Of a stretch of DNA of 5,034 bases, positions 1-5,034 are shown piece by piece. How positions within the stretch are numbered: position 1 is the first letter of the stretch; every line of letters starts with the position of its first letter. The notes beneath the pieces were generated by a model, which searched no databases, had not been told where the DNA came from, and worked only from the letters and a program-made list of their open reading frames with translations. The DNA lies in the NCBI GenBank assembly GCA_903917955.1, contig CAIXCO010000043.1, forward strand, positions 1 to 5,034, read 5' to 3'. Position numbers and translations under genes: made by a program. The stretch is from an uncultured Chlorobiaceae bacterium (GTDB taxonomy: Bacteria > Bacteroidota > Chlorobiia > Chlorobiales > Chlorobiaceae).

Positions 1-669
1 CCACGGCGGTCGGTCTCCCATTTTCTGGAGGAAAAAAGAGTCGAGTATGTTGACGGGCTGAAACTGACCTTCAGCTCACGTCCCCTTGCACTGCTCATGA
101 TTGCAAACTATATCTACACCTTTGCCATCGTTAACATGCAGGTCGCCTCAATCCTCCTCTGGAAAGAGTATTTCATGGCTACCGACGAGCAGATCGGCTA
201 CATTTTTGCCTATGTCGGTATCTGGTCGGTCGTTGTGCAGGGCGGTCTTATCCGGAAGCTGATCAAAAAACTGGGCGAACACAAGCTTTTTTTCTGGGGC
301 CACCTCTTCACCTTTATCGGCGTCTTTTTTGTGCCTTTTGCGCCGCAAAATTCGCTCTTCACTCTCGGATTGGTCATCCTCTTCTTTTTTGCTATCGGCA
401 CCAGTCTGGTTGCCCCCATCAACCTCTCCATGATTTCGCTCTACAGCTATAAACAGCAGCAAGGGCAGATTCTCGGCCTCTCACAGTCCGTCAACTCCTT
501 TGCCCGTATCATGGGGCCTTTCAGCGGAAGTATCCTCTACGGCATGAACTTTCACGCACCCTATATTGTCGCCGGAATTCTGACCGTTGCCGGTGCGGTC
601 ATTGCATTCAGCCTCTTCAAGTATAAAATTGAGGCACTTGATCCTGGAACGGAAACAAGCAATGGCTGA
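1..669 (+). CDS. MFS transporter, C-terminal half (5' truncated by window)
   Basis: This is the C-terminal half of a secondary transporter of the inner membrane, probably a proton-driven exporter of the TetA/multidrug-like MFS branch; its substrate cannot be told. The frame is open from base 1 and 222 residues are visible. They hold about six hydrophobic segments, matching TM7-TM12 of a 12-helix MFS protein, at roughly residues 29-54, 65-84, 97-114, 119-148, 156-181 and 186-207. A basic loop (GLIRKLIKKLGEHK, 82-95) sits where the TM8-TM9 loop belongs. The segment around 156-180 (GQILGLSQSVNSFARIMGP, then a G-rich stretch to LY) resembles the conserved TM11 region of TetA-like efflux proteins. 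The protein ends in a short polar tail with TGA at 667-669. The true start lies upstream of the window; the internal ATG at 97 falls within TM7 and is not a credible start. The oxidoreductase gene follows after 33 nt, so cotranscription is likely. Confidence 0.88.
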   Translation, partial: PRRSVSHFLEEKRVEYVDGLKLTFSSRPLALLMIANYIYTFAIVNMQVASILLWKEYFMATDEQIGYIFAYVGIWSVVVQGGLIRKLIKKLGEHKLFFWGHLFTFIGVFFVPFAPQNSLFTLGLVILFFFAIGTSLVAPINLSMISLYSYKQQQGQILGLSQSVNSFARIMGPFSGSILYGMNFHAPYIVAGILTVAGAVIAFSLFKYKIEALDPGTETSNG

Positions 670-706
670 TCAAGCGTCGTTATCACTACAGACAGGAACT
701 TTATGA
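662..706 (+). other. Candidate 14-codon linker ORF bridging transporter and oxidoreductase genes
   Basis: An ATG at 662, inside the last codons of the transporter gene but out of frame, opens a 14-residue frame (MADQASLSLQTGTL). Its TGA at 704-706 overlaps the oxidoreductase ATG at 703 as ATGA. A weak GGA (651-653) lies 8 nt upstream of the ATG. The AGGAA (694-698) serving the oxidoreductase lies inside the frame. The geometry would suit translational coupling or termination-reinitiation. The peptide itself resembles nothing I know, and the arrangement may be coincidence. Confidence 0.2.
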
Positions 707-1737
707 ATATTGGCGTTATCGGAGTTGGCAAGCTTGGAGAGTTTCATACAAAGCTCCTCACGGAAATCGCACGGGACTGGAAAGATATTCACTGCGCGGG
801 AGTCTATGATCTCGACACAAAGCGGGCCGAAGAGATGGCTGCAAAATATGGGGTCACCAGCTTCAGCTCACTTGAACTTCTCGCAAAGAAGTGCGATGCG
901 GCCATCATTGCCACCACCACAAGCTCACACTACGAGATTGCCCGTACCCTGCTCGGCGAGGGGTTGCACCTCTTTATTGAAAAGCCCATCACCACAACGG
1001 TTGAAGAGGCCGATGAACTGATTCGGCTCGAAAAAGAGAATGAAGTACACATACAGGTTGGTCATATTGAGCGCTTCAACCCGGCACTGCGAGCGGTTGA
1101 GGCCCATATTGGTCGGCCCATGTATATTCAGGCTGAACGGCTGAGCGGTTTTTCGCGTCGGGTTACCGATGTTTCTGTGGTGCTTGACCTCATGATTCAC
1201 GACATCGACCTGGTGCTCTCGCTCATCCCCTCCGAAATCAAAAACATTTCCGCTTCAGGGGTCAAGGTCTTCTCGAACGAGCTCGACATGGCGACCGCCA
1301 GAATTGATTTTGTCAACGGTGCAACCGCAAATGTTACGGCAAGCAGGCTGAGCCGCAACAAAATGCGCAAGCTCCGTTTTTTTTGCGACAACCCGAAAAG
1401 CTATGCTTCGCTCGACTTTGCAACAGGTAAATCGGAGGTTTTCAGGCTTGTGCAACAGGGTGAGGCCTCTTCAAAAAATCCGATCAAATCTTTTGCGGCA
1501 CGCAAAATACTTGAACAGTTCGGTGAAATCCATGAGACCATGCAGGGGATGGTGCTTGACCATATTAATCCGGACATTCCAAAAACAAATGCGCTGCGCG
1601 ACGAACTTGAACATTTCATCAATACCGCCAGAAACAACACACCGGCGACGGTCAGCTCTTTGGACGGGCGACGGGCAATAATGGTTGCAGGCAAAATCGC
1701 AGAGGAAATTGCCGCCAATGCAGCCTTACGTGAATGA
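703..1737 (+). CDS. Gfo/Idh/MocA-family NAD(P)-dependent oxidoreductase
   Basis: This is a cytoplasmic dehydrogenase of 344 residues, normal for the family. An N-terminal Rossmann fold carries the dinucleotide-binding glycines in GVGKLG (7-12), followed by an acidic strand end, VYDLD (34-38). The family signature EKP (93-95) supplies the expected catalytic Lys94. The C-terminal alpha/beta domain carries D162 and H166 in LDLMIHDIDL (161-170), the DxxxH pair that acts with the lysine in family members such as inositol dehydrogenase. The segment VGHIERFNP (119-127) resembles members acting on UDP-N-acetyl sugars (GnnA or WlbA type), so sugar-nucleotide oxidation for the cell envelope is a reasonable guess. 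The substrate is not shown by sequence, and no aminotransferase or acyltransferase partner is adjacent. The ATG at 703 is chosen because the protein begins directly with the first beta strand of the fold and AGGAA (694-698) lies 4 nt upstream. The nucleotidyltransferase gene follows after 25 nt. Confidence 0.93.
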   Translation: MNIGVIGVGKLGEFHTKLLTEIARDWKDIHCAGVYDLDTKRAEEMAAKYGVTSFSSLELLAKKCDAAIIATTTSSHYEIARTLLGEGLHLFIEKPITTTVEEADELIRLEKENEVHIQVGHIERFNPALRAVEAHIGRPMYIQAERLSGFSRRVTDVSVVLDLMIHDIDLVLSLIPSEIKNISASGVKVFSNELDMATARIDFVNGATANVTASRLSRNKMRKLRFFCDNPKSYASLDFATGKSEVFRLVQQGEASSKNPIKSFAARKILEQFGEIHETMQGMVLDHINPDIPKTNALRDELEHFINTARNNTPATVSSLDGRRAIMVAGKIAEEIAANAALRE

Positions 1738-1763
1738 CTGATAATTGCAGAGCAAACAGGTAA
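1734..1763 (+). other. Candidate 9-codon linker ORF bridging oxidoreductase and nucleotidyltransferase genes
   Basis: ATG at 1734 overlaps the oxidoreductase stop as ATGA (1734-1737). It encodes a nine-residue frame (MTDNCRANR) ending in TAA at 1761-1763, which overlaps the next gene's ATG as TAATG (1761-1765). Stop-start overlaps at both ends would suit a ribosome relay across the 25-nt gap. No Shine-Dalgarno sequence precedes the ATG, so only reinitiation would explain its use. It could well be chance. Confidence 0.2.
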
Positions 1764-3199
1764 TGACCACAATTCCACAACCATCCATTCCGGAAATCCT
1801 CTACCGTATCGGCGACATGGCCGATAGAAGCGGAGTCGGCTGTTATCTTGTTGGTGGCTATGTCCGCGACATGATGATGCAGCGCCCCTGTACAGATATC
1901 GATATCATGGTCATCGGTGACCCCGTTCCATTTGCAAAAACGGTACGCGACGAACTGAACGGTCGGAATTTTGTCCTTTTTGAGCGCTTTCGCACCGCAC
2001 AACTGGAGCTTTCAGACCCGATGGGCACCTTCAAGGTTGAACTTGTCGGGGCCCGCAAAGAGTCATACAACAGCGACTCAAGAAAACCGGTAACACTGAT
2101 CGGGACGCTTGATGACGACCTTTCACGACGGGATTTCACCATCAATTCGCTTGCCCTTGTGCTCAACCGGGAAGGGCGAAACGAGATCATCGACCATTTT
2201 CATGGAAGGGAGGATCTGGGTGCTCGCATCCTCAGGACGCCGCTTGACCCCTTGCAGACCTTCTCGGATGACCCGTTACGCATGATGAGGGCTGCTCGCT
2301 TTGCGGCCCAGCTCGATTTCACCCTTCTTCCTGAAGTTCTTGAGGCAATGAAGGTCATGAGCGAAAGAATCAAGATTGTTTCGATAGAGCGAGTGAGTCA
2401 TGAATTGTTCAAAATCATGCTCTCCCCCCGACCCTCGAAGGGGTTGATTATCCTCTATGAAACCGGGCTGCTAAAAGAGATCCTGCCCGAAGTTGCCGCC
2501 ATGGCTGGCATTGAACAGGTTGACGGTCTGGGACACAAGGATACCCTCTTCCACACCTTCAAGGTTATCGACAATCTTGCTCCACACTCTGATAACCTCT
2601 GGCTCAGAATGGCTGCGCTGCTGCACGATATTGCCAAGCCTGCTACAAAGCGGTTCAGCAAATCTGCAGGATGGTCATTCCATGGCCACGATGCCGTTGG
2701 CACCCGAATCGTAGCCAAACTCTTCCGCCAGATGCACTGGCCGCTCGACCCGCTCGACTACGTCCAGAAAATGGTACGCCTCCATCACCGCCCGATCCCA
2801 CTCTCAAAAGAGGAGATTTCCGATTCGGCCATCCGGCGGTTGATGTTTGATGCCGGAGAGGATTTGCAGGATTTGATGAACCTCTGCCGGGCCGATGTCA
2901 CCAGCAAAAATCCGAGAAAGGTATTACGGATCATGAGCAACTTCAACCATGTTGAAAAAAAAATTGCTGAAGTTGGCGAAAAGGATCAGCTCGCCAAATG
3001 GCGTCCCCCTCTGAGCGGCGAGGATATCATGACAACGCTCGACCTGAGTGAGGGAAAGATGGTGGGTATCATCAAAAAAAGGATGGAAAATGCGGTCATA
3101 GACGGCCTCATCCCCTACGACCGCGATGCGGCTCTCGACTATATCCGCCAGGTCTACCGTGAACTCAGTGACGAAACAAGCGGAGGCAGGAAACAATGA
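1763..3199 (+). CDS. Class II tRNA nucleotidyltransferase / poly(A) polymerase-family protein with HD domain (probable CCA-adding enzyme)
   Basis: This cytoplasmic enzyme probably adds CCA, or part of it, to tRNA 3' ends from CTP and ATP without a template. The protein has 478 residues. Its head domain has the nucleotidyltransferase motif LVGGYVRD (29-36) with metal-binding D45 and D47 in TDID, then GARKESY (96-102) and RRDFTINSLAL (122-132). The nucleotide-selecting motif reads DDPLR (169-173), followed by the ERVSHELFKIM helix (209-219). The C-terminal HD-domain region holds H264, the HD pair H288-D289, H307/H309 and H341/H342, suggesting an additional metal-dependent phosphohydrolase activity. 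The ATG at 1763 is preferred over the TTG at 1745, which directly follows an in-frame TAA and would add only six residues; ACAGG (1756-1760) lies just 2 nt upstream, so the ribosome site is weak. Sequence alone cannot separate CCA-, CC-, A-adding or poly(A) polymerase activity, so no symbol is given. TGA is at 3197-3199. Confidence 0.92.
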   Translation: MTTIPQPSIPEILYRIGDMADRSGVGCYLVGGYVRDMMMQRPCTDIDIMVIGDPVPFAKTVRDELNGRNFVLFERFRTAQLELSDPMGTFKVELVGARKESYNSDSRKPVTLIGTLDDDLSRRDFTINSLALVLNREGRNEIIDHFHGREDLGARILRTPLDPLQTFSDDPLRMMRAARFAAQLDFTLLPEVLEAMKVMSERIKIVSIERVSHELFKIMLSPRPSKGLIILYETGLLKEILPEVAAMAGIEQVDGLGHKDTLFHTFKVIDNLAPHSDNLWLRMAALLHDIAKPATKRFSKSAGWSFHGHDAVGTRIVAKLFRQMHWPLDPLDYVQKMVRLHHRPIPLSKEEISDSAIRRLMFDAGEDLQDLMNLCRADVTSKNPRKVLRIMSNFNHVEKKIAEVGEKDQLAKWRPPLSGEDIMTTLDLSEGKMVGIIKKRMENAVIDGLIPYDRDAALDYIRQVYRELSDETSGGRKQ

Positions 3200-3339
3200 C
3201 AGCTTTTGACGGGAAGTGTGGTTTTTCATGGTTCCGGTCACTATATTCCACAAATTTACAGTTAACAACACTAAACCGAAAGAACAAAAGTGATCCCACG
3301 TTATTCACCCAAAGATATTTCAGCCATCTGGACCGATGA
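3196..3339 (+). CDS. Candidate small ORF (47 aa) spanning the gap before purB
   Basis: ATG at 3196 overlaps the nucleotidyltransferase stop as ATGA (3196-3199). It opens a frame that runs through the whole 90-nt gap and ends at TGA 3337-3339, 50 nt inside purB. GGAGG (3182-3186) sits 9 nt upstream and AGGAAA (3188-3193) closer still, making this the best ribosome-binding sequence before any candidate start in the window. The predicted peptide begins MTAFDGKCGFSWFRS and is polar and basic towards its end. It has no membrane segment, signal peptide or domain that I recognise. The purine-rich bases also encode the end of the upstream protein (SGGRKQ), so they may not be selected for initiation. 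Translation here could couple to, or interfere with, purB. The ORF may equally be a chance frame. Confidence 0.25.
   Translation: MTAFDGKCGFSWFRSLYSTNLQLTTLNRKNKSDPTLFTQRYFSHLDR
3200..3289 (+). promoter_or_regulatory. purB upstream gap with possible promoter -10 and A-rich leader
   Basis: This 90-nt gap is the longest in the window. It contains TATATT (3242-3247), five of six matches to a sigma-70 -10 element, but only a poor -35 (TGGTTT, 3219-3224) at 17 nt. A better -35-like TTGACG (3206-3211) is 30 nt away, too far to pair with it. From about 3250 the sequence is A-rich and lacks a Shine-Dalgarno sequence. A purB transcript starting near 3254 would have a leader of roughly 35 nt. No purine riboswitch or PurR-type operator is recognisable. 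The promoter call is weak; readthrough from upstream is equally possible. Confidence 0.22.
3207..3240 (+). other. Imperfect inverted repeat in the nucleotidyltransferase-purB gap
   Basis: TGACGGGAA (3207-3215) can pair with TTCCGGTCA (3232-3240) in eight of nine positions, with one G-G mismatch and a 16-nt loop. No T-run follows, so this is not a standard intrinsic terminator. It could be a weak 3'-end or processing structure, an operator-like dyad, or chance. Pairing was judged by eye, without an energy calculation. Confidence 0.2.
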
Positions 3340-4594
3340 TGCAAAATTTGAACGCTGGTTACAGCTCGAAATTGCCGCCGTTGAGGCTCGCATGGAGGTT
3401 GGTCTTGTACCCGCAGAGGCGCTGGCAACCATAAAGCAGAAGGCCGCGTTCAACGTTGATGAAATTCTTGAGATTGAGAAAGAGACGAAACACGATGTCA
3501 TTGCCTTTTTGACCAATGTCGCCAACCATGTCGGTCCTGATTCACGCTATATCCATGAAGGGCTTACCTCTTCGGATGTGGTTGATACCTCCCTTGCCAT
3601 GCAGATGCGCGATGCAGGAAAAATCCTTGTTGCCGATATTGAGCAACTGGTAGCGGTTCTTGCAAAGAGGGCGGTAGAGTTTAAATACACCCTTGAGATG
3701 GGCAGAACTCACGGCATCCATGCTGAGCCAACCACCTTCGGCCTGAAACTGCTCTTGTGGCACCAGGAGATGCTCAGGAACCTCGACCGGATGAAAAAGG
3801 CTGTGGCGATTATTTCTGTTGGAAAAATCTCCGGAGCGGTAGGTACCTATCAGCACCTTTCGCCCGATATCGAAGCTGCGGTCTGCCGCAAACTCGGTCT
3901 TGAACCCTCCACTATTTCAACACAGATTCTCCAGCGCGACCGCCACGCTGAATTTGCCACTACCCTGGCTATCATCGCCTCTTCAATCGAGAAATTCTCC
4001 GTTGAGTTGCGCCACCTGCAGCGTACGGAAGTGCGTGAGGCTGAAGAGTTTTTCAGCAAGGGACAGAAAGGCAGCTCTGCCATGCCCCACAAGCGCAACC
4101 CTATCACCTTCGAGCGCCTTACCGGCCTTGCCCGCGTGGTTCGCTCAAACTCTCTGGCGGCCATGGAAAACGTCGCACTCTGGCATGAGCGTGATATTTC
4201 GCACTCATCGGTTGAGCGCATCATCATGCCCGACTCGACCACCGCGCTCTGCTACATGCTGCGCACCTTCAGTGAAGCAGTCGATACGCTGCTTGTCTAT
4301 CCGGAGAGGATGGAGGAGAACTTCAACTCATCCTACGGCCTTACCACCTCACAGACCATCCTTCTTGCCCTTACCGCCAGAGGGTTGACCCGTGAAGAGG
4401 CTTACCGTATGGTACAGCGTAACGCCATGGAGAGTTGGTCGACCAAGGTGCACCTGCGCGAACTGGTGCTGAAGGATGAAGAGTTGCTGCAGCACATCAA
4501 CCCCGAAGAGATCGCTGAGTTCTTCAGCGCCGAAAATATCCTGAATAAGCTGAAGAGCAGTGTTGATATCATTTTCGAACGCAACGGTCTGTAA
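3290..4594 (+). CDS. purB: Adenylosuccinate lyase
   Basis: PurB catalyses two fumarate-releasing steps of purine synthesis: SAICAR to AICAR, and adenylosuccinate to AMP. It acts in the cytoplasm as a homotetramer of the fumarase/aspartase superfamily. The 434-residue protein matches the short Bacillus subtilis-type PurB (about 431 residues), and the key residues fall at the same numbers: H68 in KHDV, H89 in YIHEG, H141 in RTHGIHAEP (139-147), and S262, K268 and E275 in and after the signature GSSAMPHKRNP (261-271). The TSSD stretch (93-96) is also present. All catalytic positions I know are intact, so the enzyme should be active. The start is GTG at 3290, supported by the family-typical N-terminus MIPRYSPKDISAIW; no in-frame ATG fits. 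No Shine-Dalgarno sequence is visible, only an A-rich stretch (AAAGAACAAAA). TAA is at 4592-4594, and the DoxX-like gene starts 6 nt later, suggesting cotranscription. Confidence 0.98.
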   Translation: MIPRYSPKDISAIWTDDAKFERWLQLEIAAVEARMEVGLVPAEALATIKQKAAFNVDEILEIEKETKHDVIAFLTNVANHVGPDSRYIHEGLTSSDVVDTSLAMQMRDAGKILVADIEQLVAVLAKRAVEFKYTLEMGRTHGIHAEPTTFGLKLLLWHQEMLRNLDRMKKAVAIISVGKISGAVGTYQHLSPDIEAAVCRKLGLEPSTISTQILQRDRHAEFATTLAIIASSIEKFSVELRHLQRTEVREAEEFFSKGQKGSSAMPHKRNPITFERLTGLARVVRSNSLAAMENVALWHERDISHSSVERIIMPDSTTALCYMLRTFSEAVDTLLVYPERMEENFNSSYGLTTSQTILLALTARGLTREEAYRMVQRNAMESWSTKVHLRELVLKDEELLQHINPEEIAEFFSAENILNKLKSSVDIIFERNGL

Positions 4595-4600
4595 ACAACA

Positions 4601-5034
4601 ATGGAGATGAAAAAGCGTCCGTTCAAATATCTTGGGATTACCCTTTTTCTTGTCGGACGCTCTCTCTTTGCTGCGTTTTTTCTTTACGGCTTCTGGCACA
4701 AGCTGGTAAAGGGGTGGCTCTGGAGCGACCTCATGCAGGGATTTTTCACCAAACGGCTTGGTGAACTTCCCGCTGGCTCCTTTCAGGCCATCTACCTTGA
4801 GCAGTTTGCCATACCCCTCGCTTTCCCGATCGCGTGGATAGTAACCATCGGCGAGCTTCTTATCGGTCTCGGACTCGTTTTCGGCTTTGCGGTCAGGGCA
4901 AATGCCGCTTTTGCTCTCTTCATGGTGCTGAATTTTGCTGCTGGCGGCTACTACAACCTTTCCCTGCCTCCCTTTATGCTCTTTGCGATAATGATGATGC
5001 TCTTTCCGTCAGGCCACTGGCTCGGGCTCGACAA
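4601..5034 (+). CDS. DoxX-like integral membrane protein (3' truncated by window)
   Basis: This frame runs off the right edge with 144 residues visible. Four hydrophobic segments lie at about residues 10-31, 71-96, 100-117 and 122-139, the four-helix layout of DoxX/DoxD-like inner-membrane proteins. GELLIGLGLVFGF (84-96) is the glycine-rich segment with a conserved glutamate typical of that group. Between TM1 and TM2 lies a roughly 40-residue loop with several tryptophans and aromatics (KGWLWSDLMQGFF, 37-49; YLEQFA, 65-70). DoxD/DoxA form thiosulfate:quinone oxidoreductase in Acidianus, but most DoxX-like proteins have no known role, so a sulfur-oxidation function is only a possibility. ATG 4601 lies 6 nt after purB's stop. 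The second ATG at 4607 abuts GGAG (4603-4606) with no spacer, so 4601 is preferred. Neither start has a proper Shine-Dalgarno sequence; coupling to purB translation is likely. Confidence 0.8.
   Translation, partial: MEMKKRPFKYLGITLFLVGRSLFAAFFLYGFWHKLVKGWLWSDLMQGFFTKRLGELPAGSFQAIYLEQFAIPLAFPIAWIVTIGELLIGLGLVFGFAVRANAAFALFMVLNFAAGGYYNLSLPPFMLFAIMMMLFPSGHWLGLD

Noticed and set aside
148..462. 104-codon minus-strand frame inside the transporter gene
   Set aside because: Its highly charged translation is what antisense reading of a hydrophobic membrane protein gives; there is no independent support.
1377..1384. T8 run in the oxidoreductase gene as a frameshift or terminator signal
   Set aside because: It encodes part of R225-F226-F227-C228 in a frame that continues intact, and no GC-rich hairpin precedes it.
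1745..1762. TTG start for the nucleotidyltransferase six codons upstream
   Set aside because: It directly follows an in-frame TAA, has no Shine-Dalgarno sequence, and adds only six residues. The ATG at 1763 with ACAGG just upstream is more likely, though spacing is tight.
1401..1784. 127-codon minus-strand frame across the oxidoreductase/nucleotidyltransferase junction
   Set aside because: It is antisense to well-supported genes, has a Ser/Ala-rich shadow composition, and shows no motif.
3206..3247. TTGACG ... TATATT as one sigma-70 promoter
   Set aside because: The spacer is 30 nt, far from the usual 16-18 nt, so the two hexamers cannot work together.
3900..4388. 162-codon + strand frame overlapping purB
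   Set aside because: It lies wholly inside purB, whose catalytic residues are intact. The translation is rich in Ser, Pro, Arg and Cys, typical of an out-of-frame shadow, and has no recognisable domain.
4349..4699. 116-codon minus-strand frame across the purB/DoxX-like junction
   Set aside because: It is antisense to two supported genes and has no recognisable domain.
1..5034. CRISPR, insertion sequence, tRNA/rRNA, riboswitch or defence system
   Set aside because: No direct-repeat array, terminal inverted repeats, transposase motif, cloverleaf or toxin-antitoxin-like pair was seen on either strand; apart from gaps of 90 nt or less the window is filled by five ordinary genes.

Overview
The window looks like chromosomal DNA of a green sulfur bacterium (Chlorobiaceae, Chlorobium-like) or a close Bacteroidota/Chlorobiota relative. 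This rests on family resemblance, not on a search. The nucleotidyltransferase has the layout I associate with that lineage (GARKESY, RRDFTINSLAL, DDPLRMMRAARF). GC content is moderate and ribosome-binding sites are mostly weak. A genus or species call is not possible from this alone.

All recognised genes are on the + strand and tightly packed. (1) 1-669 is the C-terminal half of a major facilitator superfamily transporter, cut by the window edge. (2) 703-1737 is a complete NAD(P)-dependent Gfo/Idh/MocA-type oxidoreductase. (3) 1763-3199 is a complete class II tRNA nucleotidyltransferase / poly(A) polymerase-family protein with an HD domain. (4) 3290-4594 is a complete adenylosuccinate lyase, PurB. 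(5) 4601-5034 is the N-terminal part of a DoxX-like membrane protein, cut by the right edge. Gaps are 33, 25, 90 and 6 nt. Genes 1-3 are likely cotranscribed, as are purB and the DoxX-like gene. The 90-nt gap before purB is the only place where a new transcript could plausibly start.

The genes do not form one pathway: export, sugar or cofactor oxidoreduction, tRNA 3'-end maturation, purine synthesis and a membrane protein of possible redox or sulfur role. They read as an ordinary housekeeping neighbourhood. I see no mobile element, CRISPR array, RNA gene, riboswitch or undescribed multi-gene system.

The least expected signal is at the junctions. At each of the three upstream gene ends, an out-of-frame ATG overlaps or lies within a few bases of the stop codon. 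It opens a tiny reading frame that reaches the next start: 662-706 ends in ATGA at the oxidoreductase start, 1734-1763 ends in TAATG at the nucleotidyltransferase start, and 3196-3339 crosses into purB. The third is preceded by GGAGG, the best Shine-Dalgarno-like sequence in front of any candidate start here. These could be translational-coupling relays or chance; conservation across related genomes would decide.
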